NCBI GenBank assembly: GCA_910578475.1
Contig: CAJTRK010000005.1
Span: forward strand, 62,001-126,000
Reading direction: 5' to 3'
From: an uncultured Lachnospiraceae bacterium
GTDB taxonomy: Bacteria; Bacillota; Clostridia; Lachnospirales; Lachnospiraceae
DNA length: 64,000 nt
The notes below the pieces were generated by a model. That model did not search any database. It was not told the DNA's origin and worked only from the letters and a program-made list of their open reading frames with translations. The translations under genes were made by a program, and so were the position numbers. This document shows, one piece after another, positions 49,821-58,484 of this stretch (the first letter of the stretch is position 1; each line of letters opens with the position of its first letter).

Positions 49821-51377
49821 GTGATTTTAAAGAAAAGACTTTTTACCGTTCTGCTGATAGCGTGCGTTGTCGGCGCAATTTATGCTGTCAGCCGTGCCGG
49901 ACTTATGGTACAGCCCGCAGAAGAGGCGGAAGAGACAGAAGAGCCTCTTTTCGGGCACAGGGAGACATTGTATCTGTGGTATACGGACGAAGCCCTGACG
50001 GATTATCTGAACAGTGTGGCGGTCGCTTATAACGAATATCAGGAAGACGCGCGGGTTATTCCGGTATATACTTCCGGAGCGGAATATCTGGAAACCATCA
50101 ATCAGGCGTCCCTGCATTCCGAGGAAGTGCCGGATTTGTATATTGTAGGAAATGATTCTCTGGAAAAAGCATATCTGGCCGGCCTTGCATCGGAAATCAG
50201 AGTGCCGGAAGGCGTTCCTGCCATGGAGAATTTTTATACGGATACTTCGATTCATGCGGCCACATATCATGACAAACAGATTGGCTATCCGTTCTATTTT
50301 GAGACGAGTTCCTTTTTATATAATAAGACTTATCTGGAAGACTGGGCGCGTGCTCAGATAGAAGCCGAGCAGGATGTGGCGGCAGCGGAGGCGGCGGAAG
50401 AAGCGCTTGCGCAGAACGGACCGGAAGAAGAGGCGGACGGTTCGGCGGATGCGGGCGGGACAGCTTCGGAAACCGGGGAAGAGATACCGGATGCGGCCGT
50501 TATTGATGAAGCGGAGGTCGCGGCGCGCGTGGAAGAGGCGCTCCCCAAAACAATCGACGATATTCTGGCGTTTGCGGACGTGTATGATGCGCCCGAGCAG
50601 GTAGAGGCGATTTTTAAATGGGATGTATCCGATATTTTTTATAATTATTTCTTTGTCGGAAATTATATCGATGTGGGCGGCGTATCGGGGGACCGGGACG
50701 ATTCCATCAATATATACAACGAAGACGCCGTTCGCTGTATGAGAGTTTACCAGAATCTGAACCAGTTCTTTTCCATTGATACCGAGGAAATCAGCTATGC
50801 GGGCATCTTACAGGATTTTATCGACGGAAAAATCGTCTATACGGTCGTTACGACGGATGCGCTGGCCAAAATAGAAGAAGCGAAAGAAAACGGTGAATTT
50901 CAATATGAATACGGTACTTCGCTGATTCCTGACGTGAACGAAGAGCTTGCATCCAGGTCGCTGTCGGTAACACAGTGCGTCGTAATCAACGGATATTCCG
51001 AACAGAAAGACATGGCCAATGATTTTGCGGTTTACCTTTCCTGTTACAATGTGGACAACCTTTATGACAGAACGGGGAAGATGCCTGCAAGAACAGATGT
51101 TATTTTAAAAAATGAGAATGCACAGGCATTTGTTGCCGAGTATGAAAAATCCGCGCCCAACCCTAAAATGATAGGAACGAGCAATTACTGGGTAGAAATG
51201 GAAATCGCTTTTGCCAGAATATGGGTCGGAAATGACGCGAATGCGGAATTAAAATCTCTTTCCGAAAAAATCATGACGCAGATAAAAGGAGAAGAATATA
51301 CGGAAGAGTATATCGACGTTCCGGAAGAGATTCCGGAGGAAGAAGAGTATCTGGATGAGGGGATGGAGGCGGAGTAA
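49821..51377 (+). CDS. Extracellular solute-binding protein, orphan
   Basis: A 518-residue protein with an N-terminal membrane anchor (RLFTVLLIACVVGAIYAVS) and no lipobox. The body is a type 1 periplasmic-binding fold (ETLYLWYTDEALTDYLNSVA, DLYIVGNDSLEKAYLAGL, IGYPFYFETSSFLYNKTYL). At about residues 175-240 it has an Ala/Glu-rich insertion (AAAEAAEEALAQNGPEEEAD) absent from typical MalE-like proteins, and it ends in an acidic EEIPEEEEYLDEG tail. It starts with GTG behind GGAGAACAGG. No permease or ATPase gene is near, so it is an orphan binding or sensory protein. Ligand unknown. Confidence 0.8.
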   Translation: MILKKRLFTVLLIACVVGAIYAVSRAGLMVQPAEEAEETEEPLFGHRETLYLWYTDEALTDYLNSVAVAYNEYQEDARVIPVYTSGAEYLETINQASLHSEEVPDLYIVGNDSLEKAYLAGLASEIRVPEGVPAMENFYTDTSIHAATYHDKQIGYPFYFETSSFLYNKTYLEDWARAQIEAEQDVAAAEAAEEALAQNGPEEEADGSADAGGTASETGEEIPDAAVIDEAEVAARVEEALPKTIDDILAFADVYDAPEQVEAIFKWDVSDIFYNYFFVGNYIDVGGVSGDRDDSINIYNEDAVRCMRVYQNLNQFFSIDTEEISYAGILQDFIDGKIVYTVVTTDALAKIEEAKENGEFQYEYGTSLIPDVNEELASRSLSVTQCVVINGYSEQKDMANDFAVYLSCYNVDNLYDRTGKMPARTDVILKNENAQAFVAEYEKSAPNPKMIGTSNYWVEMEIAFARIWVGNDANAELKSLSEKIMTQIKGEEYTEEYIDVPEEIPEEEEYLDEGMEAE

Positions 51378-51390
51378 AGAGGGATGCTGC

Positions 51391-51574
51391 GCAGAAGTCT
51401 CCGGCAGGGCCGGGCAGAAGCATGGTTTCTTTGGAGGCACGCTTTTGCTCCGTGAAAAATCGCAGCGGTACTAAGCTCAAAAACTGCAAAGCCGCTTTTT
51501 CACTAAGCACCGGCGTTTTTCAAGGGCCTCCGCCAGAAAACCATGCTTCTGCCCGGCCCTGCCGGAGACTTCTG
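51391..51574 (+). repeat. Hairpin element E4 of the shared-core family
   Basis: A roughly 184-bp palindrome with near-perfect outer arms of about 45 bp (CAGAAGTCTCCGGCAGGGCC pairs with its complement at 51555-51574). Its core boxes are GGAGGCACGCTTTTGCTCC, GCAGCGGTACTAAGCTC, CACTAAGCACCGGCG and CAAGGGCCTCCGCCA. It lies 14 bases after the solute-binding gene. No coding sequence or target duplication is seen. Confidence 0.72.
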
Positions 51575-51653
51575 TAAAATACCTGATATCGTCCGAATCT
51601 CCATACGAAACAAACGAAACAAACGCATATTTTCCATAAGATAAGGGCATGAT

Positions 51654-51690
51654 AGTACAAGATGATTCCGGTCATCTTGTACTTTTTTCT
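51654..51690 (+). terminator. Intrinsic terminator
   Basis: AGTACAAGATGA pairs perfectly with TCATCTTGTACT around TTCCGG and is followed by TTTTTTC. It ends the transcription unit of the solute-binding protein and element E4. Confidence 0.9.
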
Positions 51691-51732
51691 TTAATTTTTT
51701 ATATGATTTCCGGAAAAGGAAGGGAGTTTGCC

Positions 51733-52164
51733 ATGTTTGGATTTTTAATCGCGCTGTTGTCCGGCGCGCTCATGAGTATTCAGGGGGTATTCAACACACA
51801 GGTCACCAAATCGTCTACCATATGGGTTGCCAACGCTTTTGTCCAGTTTACGGCGCTGCTCGTCTGTCTTGGCGCATGGCTTTTTACGGACCGCACGTCT
51901 TTTGGCGTTCTGTTCAAGGTACAGCCCAGGTATATGCTGCTCGGCGGCGCAATTGGCGCTTTTATCACTTATACCGTTATTAAGGCAATGGAAATGCTCG
52001 GACCGGCCAAAGCGGCAATGCTCATTGTCATCGCGCAGCTCATTGTGGCGTATGTAATCGAACTGTTCGGTATGTTTGGCGTGGAAAAGCAGCCGATGGA
52101 AATGAGGAAGCTGGCGGGAATGGGTATTGCGATTGTGGGAATTATCATTTTTAAGTGGACATAG
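51733..52164 (+). CDS. DMT superfamily transporter (YdcZ/DUF606 type)
   Basis: A 143-residue protein with four or five membrane helices: FGFLIALLSGALMSIQGVFNTQVTK, WVANAFVQFTALLVCLGAW, LLGGAIGAFITYTVIKAMEMLGPAKAAMLIVIAQLIVAYVIE and KLAGMGIAIVGIIIFKW. This is the single-repeat YdcZ/DUF606 form of the drug/metabolite transporter superfamily, which probably works as a dimer. ATG 51733 has GGAAGGGAG eight bases upstream. It stands alone between a terminator and comEA. Substrate unknown. Confidence 0.88.
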   Translation: MFGFLIALLSGALMSIQGVFNTQVTKSSTIWVANAFVQFTALLVCLGAWLFTDRTSFGVLFKVQPRYMLLGGAIGAFITYTVIKAMEMLGPAKAAMLIVIAQLIVAYVIELFGMFGVEKQPMEMRKLAGMGIAIVGIIIFKWT

Positions 52165-52216
52165 GCTTAAATTTATTTTACAATAAAATAAGTGCATAGC
52201 GGGGACTTCCTGAGCC

Positions 52217-52235
52217 TCTCCGGCATGGCCGGAGA
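52217..52235 (+). other. Hairpin just before the comEA ribosome site
   Basis: TCTCCGGC pairs with GCCGGAGA around ATG, six bases before the AAAGGA ribosome site of comEA. No T-run, so any effect would be on translation or mRNA stability. Confidence 0.4.
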
Positions 52236-52250
52236 AGCGGAAAGGAAACT

Positions 52251-53060
52251 ATGCGTACATTGATTATCAAACATCTTATAAGGGGAATCTTTTTTATTTT
52301 GACGGTTTTGCTGTTGAGCGCCTGTACGGGAAAGAACGATTTCGTTCTGGAAACGGTAAGCCAGGAAAGCGGGTCGGACAAGATGCCGGGAGCGGAAGGG
52401 GATTCCGGTACGGAAGAAGCGCCGGATGTTGTAAGTGAGGACAGCCGGCATGCAGGAAGCATATCGGAAGAAAACAGACCTGCGGAGGAAACGGCAGCGG
52501 AAAACAGTATCGGAAACATGGCGGCGGAGACCATATTGCCGGATATTTATGTACATATTTGCGGTGCGGTCAGAAAACCGGGCGTTTATGTGTTGGAAAC
52601 GGGAAGCAGAGTCTATGAAGGGATAGAGGCGGCCGGAGGATTTTCGGAAGATGCCTGTGAAGATTTTATCAATCAGGCGGGTGTTCTGACGGACGGTCAG
52701 CGGCTTGTCGTACCCACGGCGGAAGAAGCGGAGGCGATGAAAGCAGACGGGTCTTATCAGGAAATCCTGCAGCCGGAGCTTTCGGAAAATGGTGTTGGAA
52801 ACGGAAGCGGTCCGGGAACAGGAGCTGTTGGAATTCCGGGAACCGGGGCGGATGACTCCGGAGGCCTCGTAAACATCAATACGGCGACGGAGAGCGAGCT
52901 TTGCGCGATTTCCGGCATTGGTGCGGGAAAAGCGGCGGCAATCGTGAAATACCGGAGAGAAAACGGCGCATTTGCTTCTATTGAGGATATCATGAAGGTA
53001 AGCGGCATTAAGCAGGGAACCTATGAAAAGATAAAAGATAAGATTACCGTAAACCAGTGA
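52251..53060 (+). CDS. comEA: Competence protein ComEA (DNA receptor)
   Basis: A 269-residue protein. A signal segment (IIKHLIRGIFFILTVLL) ends in the lipobox LLSAC, so this copy looks like a lipoprotein rather than the usual membrane-anchored form. An acidic linker of about 60 residues leads to an SLBB domain (IYVHICGAVRKPGVYVLETGSRVYEGIEAAGG), and the C-terminal 60 residues are the helix-hairpin-helix DNA-binding domain (VNINTATESELCAISGIGAGKAAAIVKYR). ComEA binds double-stranded DNA outside the membrane for uptake by ComEC, which lies at 56239. A two-component pair and a GerMN gene lie between them. Confidence 0.93.
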   Translation: MRTLIIKHLIRGIFFILTVLLLSACTGKNDFVLETVSQESGSDKMPGAEGDSGTEEAPDVVSEDSRHAGSISEENRPAEETAAENSIGNMAAETILPDIYVHICGAVRKPGVYVLETGSRVYEGIEAAGGFSEDACEDFINQAGVLTDGQRLVVPTAEEAEAMKADGSYQEILQPELSENGVGNGSGPGTGAVGIPGTGADDSGGLVNINTATESELCAISGIGAGKAAAIVKYRRENGAFASIEDIMKVSGIKQGTYEKIKDKITVNQ

Positions 53061-53070
53061 GAAAGAATGG

Positions 53071-53766
53071 ATGATTAGTATGGGTAAAAGAGTATTGGTC
53101 GTAGATGATGAAAAATTAATCGTGAAAGGAATCCGTTTCAGCCTGGAGCAGGACGGCATGGATGTGGATTGCGCGTATGACGGGGAAGAAGCGTTGGAAT
53201 TAGCGAAAAGCAACGCTTACGATATGATTTTGCTGGATGTGATGCTGCCTAAGATGACAGGCTTCGAGGTATGTCAGCAGATTCGGGAATTTTCCAACAC
53301 GCCAATCGTGATGCTGACGGCCAAAGGTGAGGATATGGATAAAATACTCGGTCTGGAATACGGCGCGGACGATTATATTACCAAACCTTTTAATATTCTT
53401 GAGGTAAAAGCGCGCATTAAGGCCATCATGCGCAGAACCGGGAAAAAGAACGATGACAGGGATGCCGAAAAAATCATCGAGAACCGGGATATGCGTCTTG
53501 ATTGTGACGGAAGAAGAGTTTACATTAAAAACCGGGAAGTGAATCTGACGGCGAAGGAATTTGAAGTTCTGGAATTGTTGATGAAAAATCCCAATAAAGT
53601 ATACAGCCGGGAAAATCTTCTGAACATTATATGGGGAAGCGATTATCCGGGAGATGTGCGTACGGTAGACGTACATATCAGAAGGCTGAGAGAAAAAATC
53701 GAAAGTACGCCGAGCGAACCGGTGTATGTGCATACAAAATGGGGAGTAGGTTATTACTTTGCGTAA
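53071..53766 (+). CDS. OmpR/PhoB family response regulator
   Basis: A 231-residue regulator: receiver domain with acidic pocket VVDDEK, phosphorylated Asp56 in ILLDVMLPKMTG, the conserved TAKGEDMDKILGLEYGADDYITKPF, and a C-terminal winged helix (EVNLTAKEFEVLELLMKNPNKVYSRENLLNIIWG, RTVDVHIRRLREKI). The start may be ATG 53071 or ATG 53080 (MGKRVLVVDDE). It overlaps the following kinase gene by eight bases. Its place between comEA and comEC is unusual, but the two systems need not be functionally linked. Confidence 0.94.
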   Translation: MISMGKRVLVVDDEKLIVKGIRFSLEQDGMDVDCAYDGEEALELAKSNAYDMILLDVMLPKMTGFEVCQQIREFSNTPIVMLTAKGEDMDKILGLEYGADDYITKPFNILEVKARIKAIMRRTGKKNDDRDAEKIIENRDMRLDCDGRRVYIKNREVNLTAKEFEVLELLMKNPNKVYSRENLLNIIWGSDYPGDVRTVDVHIRRLREKIESTPSEPVYVHTKWGVGYYFA

Positions 53767-55231
53767 ATGGAATTTCAGAAAATTAAAGATTCTGCGCAGT
53801 CTGAAAGTACGTCTGTTTCTCATTTTGTTTATCGTGGGGATGATACCCTGTATTTTTATGCGGTATGCAATCCTGGAGAATTACGAGCATCGTGCGGTCA
53901 GCGTGCGCACTTCCGATGTGCAGGCTCAGCTGCGGATTCTTGCCAATCACCTGATTGCTTACCGCTATATGCAGGATACTTCTTCGGAAGTCATTAACGC
54001 GGAGCTGAGCCAGCTTTCCAATCTGTATGACGGACGTGTTCTTATCGTTAATCAAAATCTGAAAGTCGTTAAAGACACCTATGGCATCAGCGAGGGAAAG
54101 ACTATCGTTTCCGAGGAAGTCATCCGCTGCATGAAGGGCGAAAACACGAGTAAATATGACGCGGAGAACGGTTATATTGAAATGACGATACCGATTACGG
54201 AAACGGTGGTTCTGGATATGCCCGGAGCGGATGGACGGAAATTAGATATTATCTTGGGTGTGATGCTGACCAGCGTATCTACGGATAATATTTCCGTAAC
54301 AATGGAAATCCTGAGCAGACAGGCGCTTGTGGTAGAAGTCATTGTTATCATAGCGATGCTGTTCTTGTCTATCGTATTATCCAATCTCTTAATCAGACCT
54401 TTTGAAAAAATAACGGATGCTTTGAGCCAGGTCAAGGAAGGGTATAAGAATGAGCCGATTTCCGTGCCGGATTATCTGGAAACGGAGCATATCGGGGATG
54501 CTTTTAATCAGGTGCTTGGCCGCATGAAGGTGCTGGATGATTCCAGACAGGAATTTGTTTCCAACGTTTCCCATGAATTGAAGACCCCGATTACTTCCAT
54601 CAAAGTGCTGGCGGATTCTCTGCGTGGGCAGGAAGACGTGCCTGTGGAGCTGTATCGGGAGTTTATGGAAGACATTGCGACGGAAATCGACCGGGAAAAT
54701 AAGATAATCAACGATTTGCTCGCATTGACCAAAATGGACAGAGCGGCGTCCGATTTGAATATTTCTCAGGTGGATGTCAATATGCTGGTGGAACTGATAA
54801 TGAGAAGGCTCCGGCCAATTGCCATCAAACGGGATATCGAGCTCATTTATGAAAGCATCAGACCGGTCACGGCAGCGATAGATGAAGTTAAAATAACATT
54901 GGTTATTACAAATTTGATAGAGAATGCCATCAAATACAATAAGGAACACGGATGGGTCAAGGTGACCGTGGATGCGGACCATCAGTTCTTTACCGTAGAA
55001 GTGGCGGATTCAGGCATTGGCATTCCGGAAGACTGCGCCGAACATATCTATGAGCGTTTCTATCGGGTGGACAAGTCCCATTCCAGAGAAATTGAGGGAA
55101 CCGGTCTTGGCCTTTCGATTACGAGGAGCGCTGTTTTGATGCACAGAGGAACGATTAAAGTAGTCAGTGAGGAAGGCGAGGGGACGACCTTCACCGTGAA
55201 GATTCCGCTGACATACATTGCGGTTTCTTAA
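53759..55231 (+). CDS. Sensor histidine kinase (HAMP, HisKA, HATPase)
   Basis: A 490-residue membrane kinase starting at TTG inside the regulator's 3' end. Two membrane helices (about 15-35 and 180-205) flank an extracytoplasmic sensor of about 145 residues. A HAMP domain follows (LLIRPFEKITDALSQV), then the phosphoacceptor box FVSNVSHELKTPITSIKVLADS (His272) and an ATPase domain with NLIENAIKYN, DSGIGIPED and GTGLGLSI. The architecture is PhoR/VicK-like. It forms a cognate pair with the regulator at 53071. Signal unknown. Confidence 0.94.
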   Translation: MRKWNFRKLKILRSLKVRLFLILFIVGMIPCIFMRYAILENYEHRAVSVRTSDVQAQLRILANHLIAYRYMQDTSSEVINAELSQLSNLYDGRVLIVNQNLKVVKDTYGISEGKTIVSEEVIRCMKGENTSKYDAENGYIEMTIPITETVVLDMPGADGRKLDIILGVMLTSVSTDNISVTMEILSRQALVVEVIVIIAMLFLSIVLSNLLIRPFEKITDALSQVKEGYKNEPISVPDYLETEHIGDAFNQVLGRMKVLDDSRQEFVSNVSHELKTPITSIKVLADSLRGQEDVPVELYREFMEDIATEIDRENKIINDLLALTKMDRAASDLNISQVDVNMLVELIMRRLRPIAIKRDIELIYESIRPVTAAIDEVKITLVITNLIENAIKYNKEHGWVKVTVDADHQFFTVEVADSGIGIPEDCAEHIYERFYRVDKSHSREIEGTGLGLSITRSAVLMHRGTIKVVSEEGEGTTFTVKIPLTYIAVS

Positions 55232-55251
55232 GCGTAGACAAAGAACACCGC

Positions 55252-55275
55252 AGGCTGAGAGAAAGGCATGGTTAT
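55252..55275 (+). repeat. 24-nt start-codon cassette, copy 3
   Basis: AGGCTGAGAGAAAGGCATGG followed by TTAT, covering the first ATG of the GerMN lipoprotein gene, which starts 36 bases after the kinase stop. Confidence 0.8.
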
Positions 55276-56230
55276 CTATATGAAACTTTTTATCAGAAAA
55301 AGATTGCTTCCGGCGCTGCTTCTGGCAATTACCGCCTGTATTACGGCATGTGGACAAAAAGAAGAAAATGTTTCCGGGAAATCTTATGAAATATATTATG
55401 TAAACAACGAAGAAACCTGTATTTTTTCCAATACTTACCGGACAGAGACGGAAGACAGCCGGCTTTTGCTGGTTGAGCTTCTGGAAATGCTTTCTGCGAA
55501 ACCGGAAAAAATGGAGTATAAGGCCCCGCTGGCAGAGAACTTTGAATTGCTAGATTATGCCTGGGACGGCGAAAAACTGACGCTGAATTTCGATGAACGG
55601 TATAAAGATATGGACAATATCAAGGAAGTCCTTGTGCGTGCCGCGATTGTCCGCACGCTGTCCCAGATATCCGATGTTAAATATATCGCGTTCACTGTTT
55701 TGAGCGAGCCGTTAATGGACAGCAGTAATGTGGCAATCGGCACGATGTCTGCCGATACTTTTATCGATAATGCAGGAGATGAAATCAATACTTACGAAAA
55801 AGTGAATCTGCGCCTGTATTTTGCCAACGAAAGCGGCGACATGCTGGTGGAGGAAAACCAGCGGAACGTCGTATACAACAGCAATATTTCTCTGGAAAAA
55901 CTCGTGGTGGAGAAATTAATCGAAGGCCCTTCGGCCGATGGAAGTTATCCGACGATTAATCCGTCCACGAAACTGTTGAGCGTTACCGTGATTGACAGAA
56001 TATGTTATGTAAACTTTGACGAGGCGTTTCTGACGCAGCCTTACAGCGTCACGAGCGATGTTACGATTTATTCTATTACCAATTCTTTGATAGAACTGCC
56101 CAATATCAATAAAGTGCAGATTTCCGTCAACGGCGATACTTCGCTCTTTTATAAGGAAAGTATCAGCCTGACCAATATTTTCGAACGGAATCTGGATTTG
56201 GTTACGAGCGCCGCCTCTGCGGCAGATTGA
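55268..56230 (+). CDS. GerMN domain lipoprotein
   Basis: A roughly 320-residue protein. From the inner ATG (55280) it reads MKLFIRKRLLPALLLAITAC, a signal peptide with lipobox-like Cys residues (ITAC and ITAC again). The mature part has two GerMN modules: WDGEKLTLNFDERYKDMDNIKEVLVRAAIVRTLSQISDVKYIAFTV, and later VNLRLYFANESGD to VCYVNFDEAFL-type strands. GerMN domains occur in GerM, a spore peptidoglycan and germination protein, and in other cell-surface proteins. ATG 55268 lies in the repeated cassette and is the other possible start. The gene ends against comEC. Confidence 0.85.
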   Translation: MVIYMKLFIRKRLLPALLLAITACITACGQKEENVSGKSYEIYYVNNEETCIFSNTYRTETEDSRLLLVELLEMLSAKPEKMEYKAPLAENFELLDYAWDGEKLTLNFDERYKDMDNIKEVLVRAAIVRTLSQISDVKYIAFTVLSEPLMDSSNVAIGTMSADTFIDNAGDEINTYEKVNLRLYFANESGDMLVEENQRNVVYNSNISLEKLVVEKLIEGPSADGSYPTINPSTKLLSVTVIDRICYVNFDEAFLTQPYSVTSDVTIYSITNSLIELPNINKVQISVNGDTSLFYKESISLTNIFERNLDLVTSAASAAD

Positions 56231-56238
56231 GAGGTGTT

Positions 56239-58464
56239 ATGAGAAGACCGGTGTGTCTCATCGGTCTGGCCTTTGTCGTGCTCATTCGATTGTATCTGTA
56301 TGTGCATCCGCTGCCGCCGGCAGAGCTTGGCGGCATTCATAAGAGCAGCGTCATTCTGACGGGTCAGGTCGATAAAAAGGAATATCGCATTTCTGAAAAA
56401 AATTCTGAGGAACAGAAAATTCTTGTTCTATATCTGAAAAATGTTCAGGTTATCAATCCACAGACGAAAAATTTGAATATCGAAGGCGTTATCTGTTATC
56501 TGGAGGGCGGACAGGAACCGCGGATGGGCAGCTGCGTGCGCCTGCAGGGAAAACTGTATGCGTTTGACCGGGCGTCGAATCCGGGCGAGTTCGACGTGGG
56601 ACAGTATTATCAGATTCTTGGAATACAGGCCAAAGTGCAGAATGCCGTGCTTCTGGAAGAGTCGGAAGCCTGCGATGCGTTCCGGGAAGGGCTTTACCGG
56701 GTAAGAACCTGTTTGTCCGCCTTATTGGATGCCTGTTTCCGGGAAAAAGACGCTTCCATTATGAAGGCAGTCCTGCTCGGAGAAAAGAGCGGGCTCGATG
56801 AAGAGACGAAACAACTGTACCAGTTAAACGGAATCATCCATGTTCTGAGCATCAGCGGACTGCATATTTCCATTATCGGCATGGGATTTTATAAGCTGTT
56901 GAAAAAAATACGCTGTCCTTTAATAGCAAATGTTATTTTATCGATTGCCATGATGTACTGCTACGGTATCATGACGGGGATGGGCATATCCGCTTTCCGG
57001 GCGGTGGTGATGTTCTGCTTTCATGCGGCCGCCGGTATATTTGGCCGTACTTATGATATGCTGACTGCGGCGGCTGTCGCGGCCATGCTGGCGCTCGTCC
57101 GTCAGCCGCTTTATTTATGTCACAGCGGTTTTCTTTTTTCTTTTGGAGCCATTCTTGCTATCGGCCTTTTTCTTCCGGTTATGGAAGAGAATTTATTGGG
57201 CGCGGAATGTAAATCGCGCGCAATCGCCAGGCTGGAAAGACTGATGTCAACCAGTCTTGCGATAACTATCGTGACGCTTCCTGTTTATCTGTGCTTTTAT
57301 TATGAATATCCACTCTATTCCCTGTTTTTGAACGTCCTGTTAATTCCCGGTATGGGGGTGATTTTGTCAGATGGCCTGTTCAGTCTGGCTGCGGCGGCAT
57401 ATTTTCTGCCGCTTGGAAAAATCGTGTCGTTTCCGGCGCATCTGATGCTTGCGTTTTATGAGTTTTGCTGTACGTTTATGCTCCGTCTGCCGGGGAGCAG
57501 AACGATGCCGGGAAAGCCGGAGAACTGGCAGATTATCGTATTTGGGGTGATTTTGTGCGCACTCGTCCGGTATGGCCGCAGAGGGAGCAGGCTGCAGTTC
57601 TGGCAATGGACATTGTTCGCGGTTATCTGTCTTACCCTGAGATATCAGGGCGGGATTCAAATCACTTTTCTGGATGTGGGGCAGGGCGACTGCATTTACC
57701 TTGCAGACGACAGCGGCGGACATTATCTGATTGACGGAGGAAGCTCCAGCAAAAGCGATGTGGGAACATACCGGATAATCCCTTTTCTGAAGCAGGAAGG
57801 CGCGGACACGCTGGATGCGGTATTTGTGACGCATATGGACAGCGACCATTGCAACGGAATCTATACGCTGGTGGAAGAAATGGGCCGAAGCGGCATTGCC
57901 GTCGAAAACCTGATTCTGCCGGATATCGGAGAAGAAAGCAGGGGAGAGGAATATGCGGAATTGTCAGAATTGGCGGTCAGGCAGGGGATTACGGTGCAGT
58001 CTGCCCATAAAGGAGAAATGCTGCATCACGGTTCCTTACGGCTGACCTGCCTGCATCCGGAAAAAGGAGCGGTGTCGGAGAGCAACGAGGCTTCCATTGT
58101 TCTTTACCTGGAATATGGCGCGTTCAACGCCCTTTTTACAGGAGATTTGGAAGGAAGCGGCGAAGAGGCGGTCAGAAAACAGCTGGAAGCGATGCTGCCG
58201 GAGGGAAAGGGCGTTACCGTGCTGAAAGTGGCGCATCACGGTTCCCGCAACTCCACCGGTGAGGCTTTTTTGAGAACAACGTCTCCACGGCTTGCATTGA
58301 TTTCCGCAGGAAAGGACAACCGTTACGGGCATCCCCACGAAGAACTGTTAAACAGGCTCGAAGAAGCGGGATGCCACATATTCCGGACATCGGAAAGCGG
58401 CGCGGTGACGGTGCGGGTGACACAGGGCGGAAAGCGCGTGCGGGTGCGGGAGTTTCTGGAGTAA
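56239..58464 (+). CDS. comEC: ComEC/Rec2 DNA uptake channel
   Basis: A 741-residue protein. The N-terminal OB-like DUF4131 region (about 30-150) leads to the Competence membrane domain (KAVLLGEKSGLDEETKQLYQLNGIIHVLSISGLHISIIG onward, about eight helices) and a C-terminal metallo-beta-lactamase-like domain (TFLDVGQGDCIYLADDSGGHYLIDGGS, FVTHMDSDHCNGIYTL, LKVAHHGSRNSTGEAFL). ComEC imports single-stranded DNA in transformation; the MBL-like domain is the candidate nuclease, and its HMDSDHCNG motif is retained. ATG 56239 has GAGAGG upstream. With comEA it is the only competence machinery in the window. Confidence 0.95.
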   Translation: MRRPVCLIGLAFVVLIRLYLYVHPLPPAELGGIHKSSVILTGQVDKKEYRISEKNSEEQKILVLYLKNVQVINPQTKNLNIEGVICYLEGGQEPRMGSCVRLQGKLYAFDRASNPGEFDVGQYYQILGIQAKVQNAVLLEESEACDAFREGLYRVRTCLSALLDACFREKDASIMKAVLLGEKSGLDEETKQLYQLNGIIHVLSISGLHISIIGMGFYKLLKKIRCPLIANVILSIAMMYCYGIMTGMGISAFRAVVMFCFHAAAGIFGRTYDMLTAAAVAAMLALVRQPLYLCHSGFLFSFGAILAIGLFLPVMEENLLGAECKSRAIARLERLMSTSLAITIVTLPVYLCFYYEYPLYSLFLNVLLIPGMGVILSDGLFSLAAAAYFLPLGKIVSFPAHLMLAFYEFCCTFMLRLPGSRTMPGKPENWQIIVFGVILCALVRYGRRGSRLQFWQWTLFAVICLTLRYQGGIQITFLDVGQGDCIYLADDSGGHYLIDGGSSSKSDVGTYRIIPFLKQEGADTLDAVFVTHMDSDHCNGIYTLVEEMGRSGIAVENLILPDIGEESRGEEYAELSELAVRQGITVQSAHKGEMLHHGSLRLTCLHPEKGAVSESNEASIVLYLEYGAFNALFTGDLEGSGEEAVRKQLEAMLPEGKGVTVLKVAHHGSRNSTGEAFLRTTSPRLALISAGKDNRYGHPHEELLNRLEEAGCHIFRTSESGAVTVRVTQGGKRVRVREFLE

Positions 58465-58484
58465 GGGGAAAAAGGAGATTATAG

